Assembly (NCBI GenBank): GCA_937991555.1
Contig: CALKHU010000250.1
Span: 1 to 35,232 of the forward strand
Source of the DNA: an uncultured Caulobacter sp.
GTDB taxonomy: Bacteria > Pseudomonadota > Alphaproteobacteria > Caulobacterales > Caulobacteraceae
Direction: 5' to 3'
Length of the DNA: 35,232 nucleotides
This document shows, one piece after another, positions 24,059-32,457 of the stretch; the stretch's first letter is position 1, and each line of letters starts with the position of its first letter. The position numbers and the translations under genes are program-made. The notes under the pieces were generated by a model. It made no database searches and was not told the DNA's origin. It saw only the letters and a list, made by a program, of their open reading frames with translations.

Positions 24059-26050
24059 TCAGGCCGCCTCCAGTTTCACCAGCACCACGCCCTCGCTGAC
24101 CTGCGCGCCGGCCTCGGCGGACAGCTCGGCGACCACGCCGTCGAACGGCGCGGCCAGGGCGTGCTCCATCTTCATGGCTTCCAGCACCAGCAGGGTCTGG
24201 CCCCGGGTCACCGCGTCGCCGGCCTTCACGGAGACCGAGACGATCTTCCCCGGCATGGGGGAGAGGATAGAACCGTCGGACTCGCCGCCTTCACCGCCCG
24301 CGAAGCTGCCAGGGCCTTGCGACACGACGAGGCCAAGGCCGCTGTCGAAGATCAGGACGTCATCACCGTCAGCCGAGTAGCCGAACTGTTCCCCGCCGAC
24401 GTCGATTGATCGATGGCCTACAGTCGCCTCCGCAACAGCATCGCCGACCTCAATCTTCCAGCGATGGTCACCAGTCAGGGTGGTGACTGCGCTGCCGACC
24501 ACGGCCATTCCATCTAGCCGCAGGCTATGGATGGCCCGCGCCGGCCCGTTCATGCGGAAGCCGTAAAGACGATCAGGGTCGGGCGTCCAGGGGCTCTGGT
24601 AATCGTCGCCAGACCGAAAGGGCCCATAGCCGGCTTCTTCCGCCAGAAGGGCAACGGCGGCCATCTGCGCGGCGGTCGACACCTCGTAGGAGACCAGGGT
24701 CTCCAGCCGCGCCTCAATGAAGCCCGTGTCGACGTCGCCGCCGACGAAGTCCGGGTGGGCGGCGCAACGGGCGAGGAAGGCCGCGTTAGTCTTCACCGGC
24801 CAGACCTCGACTGAAGCGCAGGCCTCCGCCAAGGCCTCAGCGGCCTCTTCTCGTGTCTCGGCGTGGGCGATCAGCTTGGCGATCATCGGGTCGTAGAAGG
24901 GGGTGACCTCGCCGCCTTCCTCGACCGCGCTGTCGACGCGGATTTCGTTCTCCGGCAGGCGGAAGTGCTCCAGCGTCCCCGTGCTCGGCAGGAAGCCCGT
25001 GGCCGGGTTCTCGGCGTAGAGCCGCGCTTCCATGGCCCAGCCGTCGATCGCGATCTCGTCCTGGGTCAGCGGCAGCGGCTCGCCGGACGCGACGCGCAGC
25101 TGCCATTCGACCAGGTCCTGGCCGGTGACCATCTCGGTGACCGGGTGCTCGACCTGCAGCCGGGTGTTCATCTCCATGAACCAGATGCGGTCAGCGCGCA
25201 GGCCCTCGCTGGCGTCGGCGATGAACTCGACCGTGCCGGCGCCTTCATAGTTCACGGCCCGGGCGGCCTTGACCGCGGCGGCGGTGACAGCGGCGCGGGT
25301 GGCGGCATCCATGCCGGGGGCCGGAGCTTCTTCGATGACCTTCTGGTGGCGGCGCTGCAGCGAGCAGTCGCGCTCGTAGAGGTGCACGACATTGCCGTGC
25401 TGGTCGCCGAACACCTGCACCTCGATGTGGCGCGGGCGGGTGACGTATTTCTCCAGCAGTACGCGGTCGTCGCCGAAGCTGGCGGCGGCCTCGCGCCGGC
25501 AGGAGCCAAGGGCTTCCAGGAAGTCCGCCTCGCGGTCGACCTTCCGCATGCCCTTGCCGCCGCCGCCGGCCACGGCCTTGATCAGCACCGGGAAGCCGAT
25601 GGCCGCCGCTTCCTTCGCGAGGCGCGCCTCCGACTGGTCGTCGCCGAGGTAGCCGGGGGTACAGGGCACGCCGGCGGCGATCATCAGCGCCTTGGCGGCA
25701 TCCTTCAGGCCCATGGCGTCAATGGCCTCGGGCGGCGGGCCGACCCAGATCAGGCCCGCGTCCTTCACGGCCCGGGCGAAGGCGGCGTTCTCCGACAGGA
25801 AGCCGTAGCCGGGGTGGATCGCCTCGGCGCCGGTCTGTTTCGCGGCCGCGAGGATCTTCTCGGCGACGAGGTAGCTCTCGCGGGCCGGCGCAGGGCCGAT
25901 CAGCACCGCCTCGTCGGCCTCGCGCACGTGCGGCGCGTCCGCGTCGGCCTCGGAATAGACGGCGATCGTGCGCACGCCGAGCCGGCGGGCGGTGCGGATG
26001 ACGCGACGGGCGATCTCGCCGCGGTTGGCGATCAGGACGGACTTGAGCAT
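24059..26050 (-). CDS. mccA: 3-methylcrotonyl-CoA carboxylase alpha (biotin) subunit
   Basis: This biotin-dependent subunit carboxylates biotin with ATP and bicarbonate for 3-methylcrotonyl-CoA carboxylase in leucine breakdown. The 663-residue protein has the biotin-carboxylase domain (ANRGEIARRVIRTARRLG; GYGFLSENAAFA; ATP-grasp IKAVAGGGGKGMR; ERDCSLQRRHQKVIEEAPAP; EMNTRLQVEHPVTE), a middle BT-like domain, and a C-terminal biotinyl domain with EAMKMEH, Lys627 being the biotin site. Choice of MCC over propionyl- or geranyl-CoA carboxylase rests on the neighbouring mccB and hydratase genes. Seven bases separate it from the hydratase gene, so it is in the operon. Confidence 0.93.
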   Translation of the reverse strand: MLKSVLIANRGEIARRVIRTARRLGVRTIAVYSEADADAPHVREADEAVLIGPAPARESYLVAEKILAAAKQTGAEAIHPGYGFLSENAAFARAVKDAGLIWVGPPPEAIDAMGLKDAAKALMIAAGVPCTPGYLGDDQSEARLAKEAAAIGFPVLIKAVAGGGGKGMRKVDREADFLEALGSCRREAAASFGDDRVLLEKYVTRPRHIEVQVFGDQHGNVVHLYERDCSLQRRHQKVIEEAPAPGMDAATRAAVTAAAVKAARAVNYEGAGTVEFIADASEGLRADRIWFMEMNTRLQVEHPVTEMVTGQDLVEWQLRVASGEPLPLTQDEIAIDGWAMEARLYAENPATGFLPSTGTLEHFRLPENEIRVDSAVEEGGEVTPFYDPMIAKLIAHAETREEAAEALAEACASVEVWPVKTNAAFLARCAAHPDFVGGDVDTGFIEARLETLVSYEVSTAAQMAAVALLAEEAGYGPFRSGDDYQSPWTPDPDRLYGFRMNGPARAIHSLRLDGMAVVGSAVTTLTGDHRWKIEVGDAVAEATVGHRSIDVGGEQFGYSADGDDVLIFDSGLGLVVSQGPGSFAGGEGGESDGSILSPMPGKIVSVSVKAGDAVTRGQTLLVLEAMKMEHALAAPFDGVVAELSAEAGAQVSEGVVLVKLEAA

Positions 26051-26057
26051 CGCGCCG

Positions 26058-26897
26058 TTACTGCGCCCAGCCGGGCTTGCGCTTGTCGAGGAAGGCGCGG
26101 ACGCCCTCCTGCCCTTCTTCGCCGGCCCGACGGGCGGCGATCAGGCGCGCGGTCTGCTCGAGCAGTTCCTCGTCGATCGGCAGGCCGGCGATGTCGTCGA
26201 CCAGCTGCTTGGACGCCGCCACGGCTCCGGGGGCGCAGGCCATGATCTCGGTCGACAGCCGCTCCATGGCGTCGTCGAGGTCGGCGGGGCTGGCGACCAC
26301 CTCATCGACGAGGCCGATCGTCTCGGCGAAGGCGGCGTCGAAGATGCGGCCGGTGGCGAACAGGCTCTTGGCGCGACGGGGGCCGATGGCGTCGACGACG
26401 TGCGGGCTGATCGTCGCCGCGACGAGGCCGAGCTTGACCTCGGAGAAGGCGAACCGGGCCGATTTCGCCGCGACCGCGTAGTCGCAGGCCGCGACCAGGC
26501 CGGCGCCGCCGCCGAAGGCCGGCCCCTCGACGAGGGCGACGGTGAACTGCGGCAGCTCGCGCAGGGCCAGCAGCATCTCGGCCAGCGCCATGGCGTCCTG
26601 CCGGTTCTCGGACTCCGACCAGTCGGCGGCGGCGCGCATCCACTCAAGGTCGGCGCCGGCGCTGAACGCCGCACCCGCCCCGCGCAGGAAGACGATGCGC
26701 ACGCCGTCGGCGTCGCGCAGGGTCTCGAAGGCCTGACTGAGGGCGGCGATGACCTCGGCGTCGAAGGCGTTCTTCCTGTCCGGCCGGTTGATCGTGACCA
26801 CCGCCACGCCGGAGGGGCTGGCGTCGAGGACGACGGTGTCGCTCAGCGCTTCGGTGTCGACGCCTTCGACAAGGGGATCGGCGATCGGATTGGTCAT
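26058..26897 (-). CDS. liuC: Enoyl-CoA hydratase family, probable methylglutaconyl-CoA hydratase
   Basis: The 279-residue crotonase-fold enzyme would hydrate 3-methylglutaconyl-CoA to HMG-CoA. It shows the oxyanion-hole segment (RGAGAAFSAGADLEWMR), GPAFGGGAGLVAACDYAVAA, and catalytic-region FSEVKLGLVAATISPHVV, in which PATI-type wording instead of GGGGT is typical of the bacterial LiuC branch. The reaction choice depends on its place between the two MCC subunit genes. An N-terminal extension of about 18 residues precedes the crotonase core. Its start overlaps the stop of the upstream lipoprotein gene (ATGA), consistent with cotranscription. Confidence 0.88.
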   Translation of the reverse strand: MTNPIADPLVEGVDTEALSDTVVLDASPSGVAVVTINRPDRKNAFDAEVIAALSQAFETLRDADGVRIVFLRGAGAAFSAGADLEWMRAAADWSESENRQDAMALAEMLLALRELPQFTVALVEGPAFGGGAGLVAACDYAVAAKSARFAFSEVKLGLVAATISPHVVDAIGPRRAKSLFATGRIFDAAFAETIGLVDEVVASPADLDDAMERLSTEIMACAPGAVAASKQLVDDIAGLPIDEELLEQTARLIAARRAGEEGQEGVRAFLDKRKPGWAQ

Positions 26898-27334
26898 TGG
26901 GCTTGCCCTTCAGGCTGGCAGCGTTTGCGGACGGTCGGCGGGGCGCCGGCTTGGGTCGTGGTGAGGGTAGCGCCGTCGTCGGACAGCGCGAAGGACAGGG
27001 TGGCGGTCCAGGTCTCGCCTTCCCCGGACAGGGCGGCGTCGACCTCGATGACGCCCGGCGCCGTCTGGCGCACCGCCGTCACCTCGCCGCCGCTCTCGTA
27101 GAACGACAGGCGGTCCGGCTGCAGCGTGAGCGCATTGTCGGCGTCGTTCACGCCGCAGGATCCGCCGTCGACATCCCAGCTCCCCAGGAAGGACGCCGGA
27201 ATGGCGGCCGGCGCGGCGGATGACGGACTCTGCGGCGCGGACGGCGTCCCGGCGGGACGGGCGGGCGCCGGCGGCGCCTCGCCGCAGGCCGCGAGGACCA
27301 GTGCGGCGATGGTGATCAGGACGGGCAGCCTCAT
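26894..27334 (-). CDS. Small lipoprotein inside the leucine operon
   Basis: The 146-residue exported protein has a lipobox (VLAA-C, acyl-Cys at residue 17), a Pro/Ala/Ser linker to about residue 48 and a small C-terminal domain with strands (LGSWDVDGGSCGVNDADNALTLQPDRLSFYESGGEVTAVRQTAPGVIEVDAALSGEGETW...), ending in RKRCQPEGQ. The two cysteines of the mature domain could pair. Such a domain occurs in uncharacterised alphaproteobacterial envelope proteins. It sits between mccB (8 bases away) and the hydratase gene (4-base overlap), so it is cotranscribed with them although no enzymatic link is evident. The start at 27334 is the only one giving a proper signal sequence. Confidence 0.75.
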   Translation of the reverse strand: MRLPVLITIAALVLAACGEAPPAPARPAGTPSAPQSPSSAAPAAIPASFLGSWDVDGGSCGVNDADNALTLQPDRLSFYESGGEVTAVRQTAPGVIEVDAALSGEGETWTATLSFALSDDGATLTTTQAGAPPTVRKRCQPEGQAQ

Positions 27335-27342
27335 CGCGTCAC

Positions 27343-28950
27343 CTACATCCGGAACACGCCGAAGGTCGTCTCCGGCACGGGAGCGTTGAGCGAAGCCGAG
27401 ATGGCCAGGCCCAGCACGTCGCGGGTCTGCACCGGATCGATCACGCCGTCGTCCCACAAACGCGCGGTGGCGAAATAGGGGTTGCCCTCGTCCTCATAGC
27501 GCTGGCGGACCGGCGCCTTGAAGGCCTCCTCCTCTTCCTTCGTCCATTTGTCCGCGTCGCGGTGGACGGTGGCCAGCACCGAGGCGGCCTGCTCGCCGCC
27601 CATGACGCTGATGCGGCTGTTGGGCCAGGTGAACAGGAAGCGCGGGCTGTAGGCGCGGCCGCACATGCCGTAGTTGCCGGCCCCGAAGCTGCCGCCGATC
27701 AGGACGGTGAACTTGGGCACATTGGCGCTGGCGACGGCCGTGACCATCTTGGCCCCGTCCTTGGCGATGCCGCCGGCCTCGTACTTGCCGCCGACCATGA
27801 AGCCCGAGATGTTCTGCAGAAAGACCAGCGGAATCCGGCGCTTGCAGGCGAGTTCTATGAAGTGCGCGGCCTTCAGGGCGGCTTCCGAGAACAGCACGCC
27901 GTTGTTGGCCAGGATCGCGACCGGGTAGCCCCAGATGCGCGCGAAGCCGGTGACCAGGGTCGTGCCGTAGAGCGGCTTGAACTCGTCGAACTCGCTGCCG
28001 TCGACCAGCCGGGCGATGATCTCACGCACCTCGTAGGGCGCGCGGACGTCCTGCGGGACGATGCCGTAGATCTCCTTCGGGTCCAGCTTCGGCGGGACCG
28101 GCTCGCGGACGTCGATGTCGATCGCCTTCACCGTGTTCAGGTTGGCGACGATCGAGCGGACGATCTCCAGCGCATGCTCGTCGTTGGCCGCGACATGGTC
28201 GACGACGCCGCTGCGGCGGCCGTGGACGTCGGCGCCGCCGAGGTCGGTGGCGCTGATCACCTCGCCCGTGGCGGCCTTCACCAGCGGCGGACCGGCCAGG
28301 AAGATGGTGCCCTGGCTCTCGTCGCCCGCCCCGCGGACGATGACTGTCTCGTCCGACATGGCCGGGACATAGGCGCCGCCGGCGGTGCAGGAGCCCATGA
28401 CGCAGGCGATCTGGCTGATGCCCTCGGCGCTCATCCGGGCCTGGTTGTAGAAGATGCGGCCGAAGTGGTCCCTGTCGGGAAACACTTCCGACTGGTGCGG
28501 CAGGTTCGCGCCGCCGCTGTCGACCAGGTAGACGCAGGGCAGACGGTTCTGCAGCGCGATCTCCTGCGCGCGCAGGTGCTTCTTGACCGTGATCGGGTAG
28601 TAGGCGCCGCCCTTCACCGTGGCGTCGTTGGCCACGATCATCACCTCGCGGCCCGAGACCCGGCCGATCCCGGTGATGATGCCCGCGGCGGGGGCCTCGT
28701 CGCCGTACATGCCGTTGGCCGCGAGCTGGCCGATTTCGAGGAAGGGCGAGCCGGGGTCCAGCAGGCGTTCGACACGCTCGCGCGGCAGCAGCTTGCCGCG
28801 ACTGGAGTGACGCTGGCGCGCGGTCTCGCTGCCGCCGAGCGCCGCTGCGGCGACCTTCTGGCGAAGTTCCCCGGCGAGCGCCGTGTTGACCGCAAGATTC
28901 TTGCGGAAGGTCTCGGAGTTTGGGTCGATGGACGTGCTCAGCCTGGGCAT
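27343..28950 (-). CDS. mccB: 3-methylcrotonyl-CoA carboxylase beta (carboxyltransferase) subunit
   Basis: This subunit transfers CO2 from biotin to 3-methylcrotonyl-CoA. The 535-residue protein shows the acyl-CoA carboxyltransferase fold with RQRHSSRGKLLPRERVERLLDPGSPFLEIG, DATVKGGAYYPITVKKHLRAQ, SGGANLPHQSEVFPDRDHFGRIFYNQA, and a C-terminal half with FLQNISGFMVGGKYEAGGIAKDGAKMV and GAGNYGMCGRAYSPRFLFTWPNSRISVMGGEQAA. These blocks are specific to MCC beta rather than propionyl-CoA carboxylase. The start is ATG 28950 (MPRLSTSID); a longer frame upstream adds low-complexity residues. It opens the transcript with the lipoprotein, hydratase and mccA genes. Confidence 0.94.
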   Translation of the reverse strand: MPRLSTSIDPNSETFRKNLAVNTALAGELRQKVAAAALGGSETARQRHSSRGKLLPRERVERLLDPGSPFLEIGQLAANGMYGDEAPAAGIITGIGRVSGREVMIVANDATVKGGAYYPITVKKHLRAQEIALQNRLPCVYLVDSGGANLPHQSEVFPDRDHFGRIFYNQARMSAEGISQIACVMGSCTAGGAYVPAMSDETVIVRGAGDESQGTIFLAGPPLVKAATGEVISATDLGGADVHGRRSGVVDHVAANDEHALEIVRSIVANLNTVKAIDIDVREPVPPKLDPKEIYGIVPQDVRAPYEVREIIARLVDGSEFDEFKPLYGTTLVTGFARIWGYPVAILANNGVLFSEAALKAAHFIELACKRRIPLVFLQNISGFMVGGKYEAGGIAKDGAKMVTAVASANVPKFTVLIGGSFGAGNYGMCGRAYSPRFLFTWPNSRISVMGGEQAASVLATVHRDADKWTKEEEEAFKAPVRQRYEDEGNPYFATARLWDDGVIDPVQTRDVLGLAISASLNAPVPETTFGVFRM

Positions 28951-29060
28951 GGGCGAGGCATAGCCTGTTCCCGGCGGGCTCGCCAATCCTCCCGCGATAC
29001 AGGCGACTGGCGACTGCAAACGACTCGCCGCCGGTGTGCTAGCGTCGGGGCGGGGAGACG

Positions 29061-30797
29061 ATGCACCAGCGAGAGACTGACACCGCCCTCGAACGGCTAT
29101 TCGAGCAGGAGCGCCTGAGCGGGGCGGCCCGCTGGTTCTCGCTGCCCGGCGGCGCGCACCTCTATGCGGCCGGCGAGCCGTCCAGCGAGCTGTACCTGCT
29201 GAAAGCGGGCAGGCTGGGGGCTTTCCGCAAGGAAGAGGGCCAGGAGCGCCAGTTCCTCGGGGTCATCCGGCCGGGGGAGCCGGCCGGCGAGATGGCCCTG
29301 ATCGCCGGCGCCCCGCACTCCGGCAACGTGGTCGCCCTGCGCGACTCCGAGGTGCTCGCCCTGGCGCGCGAGGATTTCCTCGCCGCCGCCGAGGCCGATC
29401 CGGCCGTGATGACCGAGCTCGCCCGGCTGATGATCCTGCGCATGCGCCAGGCTTCGGGCGCGGCGGCGACCCAGGGCGACCCGACGGTGTTCGGCTTCGT
29501 CGCCGTCGACGGCGGACGCAAGGTGCGGCCGCTGGTCGAGAAGATCGCGCTGAGCATCGCCCGGCTCGGGTTCTCGGTGACCGTGATCGGCTCGGAGGCG
29601 ACCAGCGCGCCGACCGAGTGGTTCTCCAACACCGAGGCCGACTACGACTACGTCCTCTACGCCGCCGAGCAGGGCGAGGCGGCGTGGAAGGTGCTGGTGG
29701 GCCGGCAGGTCGACCGGCTGTTCCGCGTCGCGCGCGGCGACCGCGCCCCGCCGGCCGACCTCGACCGGGCCCTCGCCGAGCCGCTGCAGTCTCAGCAGCT
29801 GGTCGACCTGATGCTGATCCAGAGCGGCGACTGCCGGCGGCCGGCCGGCTCGGCCGCCTGGCTCGACGCGACCGGCGCGGCGCGGCTGTTCCATCTGCGC
29901 GACGGGGCCCAGGCCGACATCGACCGGATGGCGCGGGTGCTGACCGGTCGTTCCGTCGGCCTGGTGCTGTCCGGCGGCGGAGCCCGGGCCTACGCCCATA
30001 TCGGCGCCATCAAGGCGCTGCGCGAACGGAAGGTTCCGATCGACTTCGTCGGCGGCGCCTCGATGGGGGCCATCGTCGCCGCCAGCCTGGCCATGGGCTG
30101 GGACGAGGCCGAGATGGACCGTCGCATCCGCGCCGCCTTCGTCGATTCCAGCCCGCTCGATGACATCGCCTTCCCGCTGATCGCCATGACCCACGGCGAG
30201 AAGGTCGCCGACCGGCTGAACGAGCATTTCGGCCAGGTCGACATCGCCGACCTCTGGCTGCCGTTCTTCTGCGTGTCCTCGAACCTGACCAGCGGCGTCT
30301 ACCAGCTGCACCGCCGGGGCTCGCTGCGGTCGGCCCTGAGGGCGACGATCTCCCTTCCGGGGGTGATGCCGCCGGTCACCGACGGCGGCAACGTGCTGGT
30401 CGACGGCGCGGTGATGAAGAACTTCCCGACCGACATCATGCGCGCGATGCACCTGGGACCGGTGGTCGGGGTCGACGTCACACGCGGGCGCAGCATCGGG
30501 GCCGACGACGTGCAGCGGCCCAAGTCGCCCTGGCGCTGGCTGCTGTCCGGCGAGTGGCGGAAGGGGCCGCCGATCGTGGGCCTGCTGATGCGGACGGCGA
30601 CGGTCTCGACCGGTCGGGAGATCACCGCCTCCCGGCAGGCGACGGACCTGCTGATCCTGCCCAAGGTCGACAACGTCGACCTGCGCGACTGGAAGGCCTA
30701 CGAGCCGACCATCGCGCTGGGATACAGGGCGGCCCTGGCGGCGCTGGACGAACTGGAGGGGCCGGTGCCGGAGCTGCGGCAGCGCAAGCGGCGCTAG
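29061..30797 (+). CDS. Cyclic-nucleotide-binding domain / patatin-like phospholipase
   Basis: The 578-residue protein resembles the NTE/RssA-type family. Residues 20-120 form a cNMP-binding domain (LYAAGEPSSELYLLKAGRLGAF ... FLGVIRPGEPAGEMALIAGAPHSGNVVAL). A middle region (about 140-290) follows, and the patatin domain starts near 300 with the oxyanion loop SGGGARAYAHIGAI, the nucleophile elbow GGASMGA (GxSxG) and a DGA (VDGAVMKNFP) as the second half of the Ser-Asp dyad. It should be a lysophospholipase or lipase responding to a nucleotide or to membranes. No transmembrane segment is evident. Its stop overlaps the stop of the convergent methyltransferase gene in CTAG. Confidence 0.92.
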   Translation: MHQRETDTALERLFEQERLSGAARWFSLPGGAHLYAAGEPSSELYLLKAGRLGAFRKEEGQERQFLGVIRPGEPAGEMALIAGAPHSGNVVALRDSEVLALAREDFLAAAEADPAVMTELARLMILRMRQASGAAATQGDPTVFGFVAVDGGRKVRPLVEKIALSIARLGFSVTVIGSEATSAPTEWFSNTEADYDYVLYAAEQGEAAWKVLVGRQVDRLFRVARGDRAPPADLDRALAEPLQSQQLVDLMLIQSGDCRRPAGSAAWLDATGAARLFHLRDGAQADIDRMARVLTGRSVGLVLSGGGARAYAHIGAIKALRERKVPIDFVGGASMGAIVAASLAMGWDEAEMDRRIRAAFVDSSPLDDIAFPLIAMTHGEKVADRLNEHFGQVDIADLWLPFFCVSSNLTSGVYQLHRRGSLRSALRATISLPGVMPPVTDGGNVLVDGAVMKNFPTDIMRAMHLGPVVGVDVTRGRSIGADDVQRPKSPWRWLLSGEWRKGPPIVGLLMRTATVSTGREITASRQATDLLILPKVDNVDLRDWKAYEPTIALGYRAALAALDELEGPVPELRQRKRR

Positions 30798-31573
30798 AGC
30801 CTGACGGCGACCATGAACAGCCGCGGGAACGGGAACAGGGTCACGCCGTCCGCGCGCGGCGGGAAGGCCCTGGCGATGCGGGCCCGGAAGTCGTCCAGGA
30901 AGGCCTCGCGCAGGGCCTCGTCGGTAAGGACGTCGAGGTAGGGCCGTAGCGCCGTGCCCCGCATCCAGTCGACGACCGGATCGTCGCCCTCCAGCGCGTG
31001 CAGGTAGGTCGTCGTCCAGAGATCGACCTCGCGGCACAGGGGCGCGAGCCAGCCGTAGTAGTCGGCCAGCGACGGCGTCGGCCGGATCAGGCGCGCGGCG
31101 CGGGTCACGGACGCCCAGGGCCCCTCCTCCGCCGTCTCGCGCAGGATGCGGTGGTGCTCGGTCTCGAAGGCCATCGGCATCTGGCAGGCGAAGACGCCGC
31201 CGCTCCCCAAGGAGCCGGCCAGGCGGGGAAACAGCGTCTCGTGGTCCGGCAGCCACTGCAGGGCGGCGTTGCTGAAGACCAGATCGGGCGCCGTGTCCGG
31301 CGACCAGGACTCGATGCCGGCCAGCACCCAGTCGACCGGGGCCGTCCGGCGACGGGCCTGGGCCAGCATGTCCGAACTGGAGTCCAGGCCGTGCACCCGG
31401 GCGCCCGGGTGGCGGGCGGCGAGCAGGGCGGCGTGTTCCCCCGTCCCGCAGCCGAGGTCCCAGATCTGGCCGAAATCGCGCGCCGGGATCTGGACCATCA
31501 GGTCCAGGGCGGGACGGTCGCGGTAGGCCTTGTAGCGCTCGTAGACGTCGGGGTCCCAGGTCGGCATGGTCAT
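30794..31573 (-). CDS. tam: Trans-aconitate 2-methyltransferase-like SAM-dependent methyltransferase
   Basis: The 259-residue enzyme has motif I IWDLGCGTGEHAALLAARHPGARVHGLDSSSDML, an internal VFSNAALQWLPDHETLF block, GVFACQMPMAFETEHHRILRE and VVDWMRGTALRPYLDVL. These match Tam, which methylates trans-aconitate, an inhibitor of aconitase; substrate assignment is by resemblance. It is cytosolic. Two in-frame ATGs (31573, 31567) lie six bases apart, the first with GGGG upstream. Convergent with the patatin gene, sharing the CTAG of both stops, and divergent from the DUF3617 gene by 87 bases. Confidence 0.85.
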   Translation of the reverse strand: MTMPTWDPDVYERYKAYRDRPALDLMVQIPARDFGQIWDLGCGTGEHAALLAARHPGARVHGLDSSSDMLAQARRRTAPVDWVLAGIESWSPDTAPDLVFSNAALQWLPDHETLFPRLAGSLGSGGVFACQMPMAFETEHHRILRETAEEGPWASVTRAARLIRPTPSLADYYGWLAPLCREVDLWTTTYLHALEGDDPVVDWMRGTALRPYLDVLTDEALREAFLDDFRARIARAFPPRADGVTLFPFPRLFMVAVRL

Positions 31574-31660
31574 TGCCTACCCCTGTTGCACGCGCCGGTC
31601 ATCGTGCATTCATGCGACACAGGCCAAAAGACCGCCATCACTCTCCGCCAGACGGACACC

Positions 31661-32110
31661 ATGAAGACGCTTCGCATCCTCGCCCCGCTCGCCGTCGCCG
31701 GCCTGCTCGCCGCGCCCGCCGTGGCGCGCGAGACGACGACCATCCAGCCCGGCTGGTGGGAAAGCACCAACATCCTGAACTTCGTGATCACCGACACCGA
31801 TCGCGAGCGGCGCTGCATCACGCCCCAGGACGTGGACAAGATCCTCTCCGGGCGCATCAACCGGCACTACACCTGCACCTATCCGGAGAAGCGGGTCGCC
31901 GACGGCAAGATGTATTTCAAGGGCGTCTGCGTCGACAAACGCGGCCGGACGGTCAATGTCACGGCCACCGGCACCTATTCGCCGACCGCCTTCACGCTGA
32001 GCGCCAACCTGTCGGGCAAGATCGCGGGCGTGCCGGTCTCGGCCAAGGCCAGCACCACGGCGAAGCGTCTGGGCGACGACTGCCCGATGAAGGTCCAGAA
32101 GCTGAAGTGA
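31661..32110 (+). CDS. DUF3617 family secreted protein
   Basis: The 149-residue exported protein has a signal peptide (MKTLRILAPLAVAGLLAAPAVA) and the family pattern: QPGWWESTNILNF, RRCITPQDVDKILSG, CTYPEKRVADGKMYFKGVCVDKRGRTVNVTATGTYSP and a closing DDCPMKVQKLK. DUF3617 proteins are small periplasmic beta-rich proteins with two probable disulphides; no activity is established. The upstream divergent neighbour is tam. A 10-bp inverted repeat (32122-32150) follows its stop. Confidence 0.85.
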   Translation: MKTLRILAPLAVAGLLAAPAVARETTTIQPGWWESTNILNFVITDTDRERRCITPQDVDKILSGRINRHYTCTYPEKRVADGKMYFKGVCVDKRGRTVNVTATGTYSPTAFTLSANLSGKIAGVPVSAKASTTAKRLGDDCPMKVQKLK

Positions 32111-32121
32111 CCCGAATGCAG

Positions 32122-32150
32122 CAGGATCGCGCGAAATTGTCGCGATCCTG
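32122..32150. repeat. Inverted repeat after DUF3617 gene
   Basis: CAGGATCGCG and CGCGATCCTG are perfect 10-base arms around a nine-base loop, beginning 12 bases after the DUF3617 stop. Without a following T-run it is a possible weak terminator or an operator for what follows. Confidence 0.55.
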
Positions 32151-32210
32151 TCGAAGGGGTTTGCGACTCCGCCGGAACGGACCCATGTTGGGGGTCCTGT
32201 TCAACAGCTG

Positions 32211-32297
32211 AAAGGAGGTGACCACGTGTCTCATCGTATGAGCCCTCGGTCGCAACGCATGACCCGCTCTTTCGCTTCGGCGGAGGTCAGCGCCTGA
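32211..32297 (+). CDS. Possible 23-codon microprotein with perfect Shine-Dalgarno
   Basis: AAAGGAGGTGA (32211-32221) is a full-length complement to the 3' end of 16S rRNA, seven bases (from GGAGG) before GTG at 32226. The frame runs to TGA at 32297 and encodes a 23-residue peptide, MSHRMSPRSQRMTRSFASAE plus VSA: four Arg, six Ser, no acidic residue except one Glu. A terminator follows 43 bases later (32340-32369). The span therefore has ribosome site, start, stop and terminator of its own in an otherwise gene-free 346 bases. Function is unknown. It could also be a small RNA or leader whose SD-like stretch has another role. Confidence 0.45.
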   Translation, partial: KGGDHVSHRMSPRSQRMTRSFASAEVSA

Positions 32298-32339
32298 TCA
32301 GCGCATAGCGTTTCTGCCGCGACCGCGGCACGACGATGG

Positions 32340-32369
32340 AAAGGCCGTCCGGGCGCCCGGGCGGCCTTT
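32340..32369 (+). terminator. Intrinsic terminator after the microgene
   Basis: AAAGGCCGTCCGGGC and GCCCGGGCGGCCTTT are complementary over 15 bases (one G-T pair) with essentially no spare loop, ending in TTT. It isolates the region upstream of the metallo-hydrolase gene. Confidence 0.75.
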
Positions 32370-32457
32370 CGCATGTCCGGAGGACGGGTTTCTGGACAAG
32401 AGTTCACTGGGGCGAGCGCCGCGCGTGTGATGTCCTGCCCTTGGGGAGGACCGTGCG

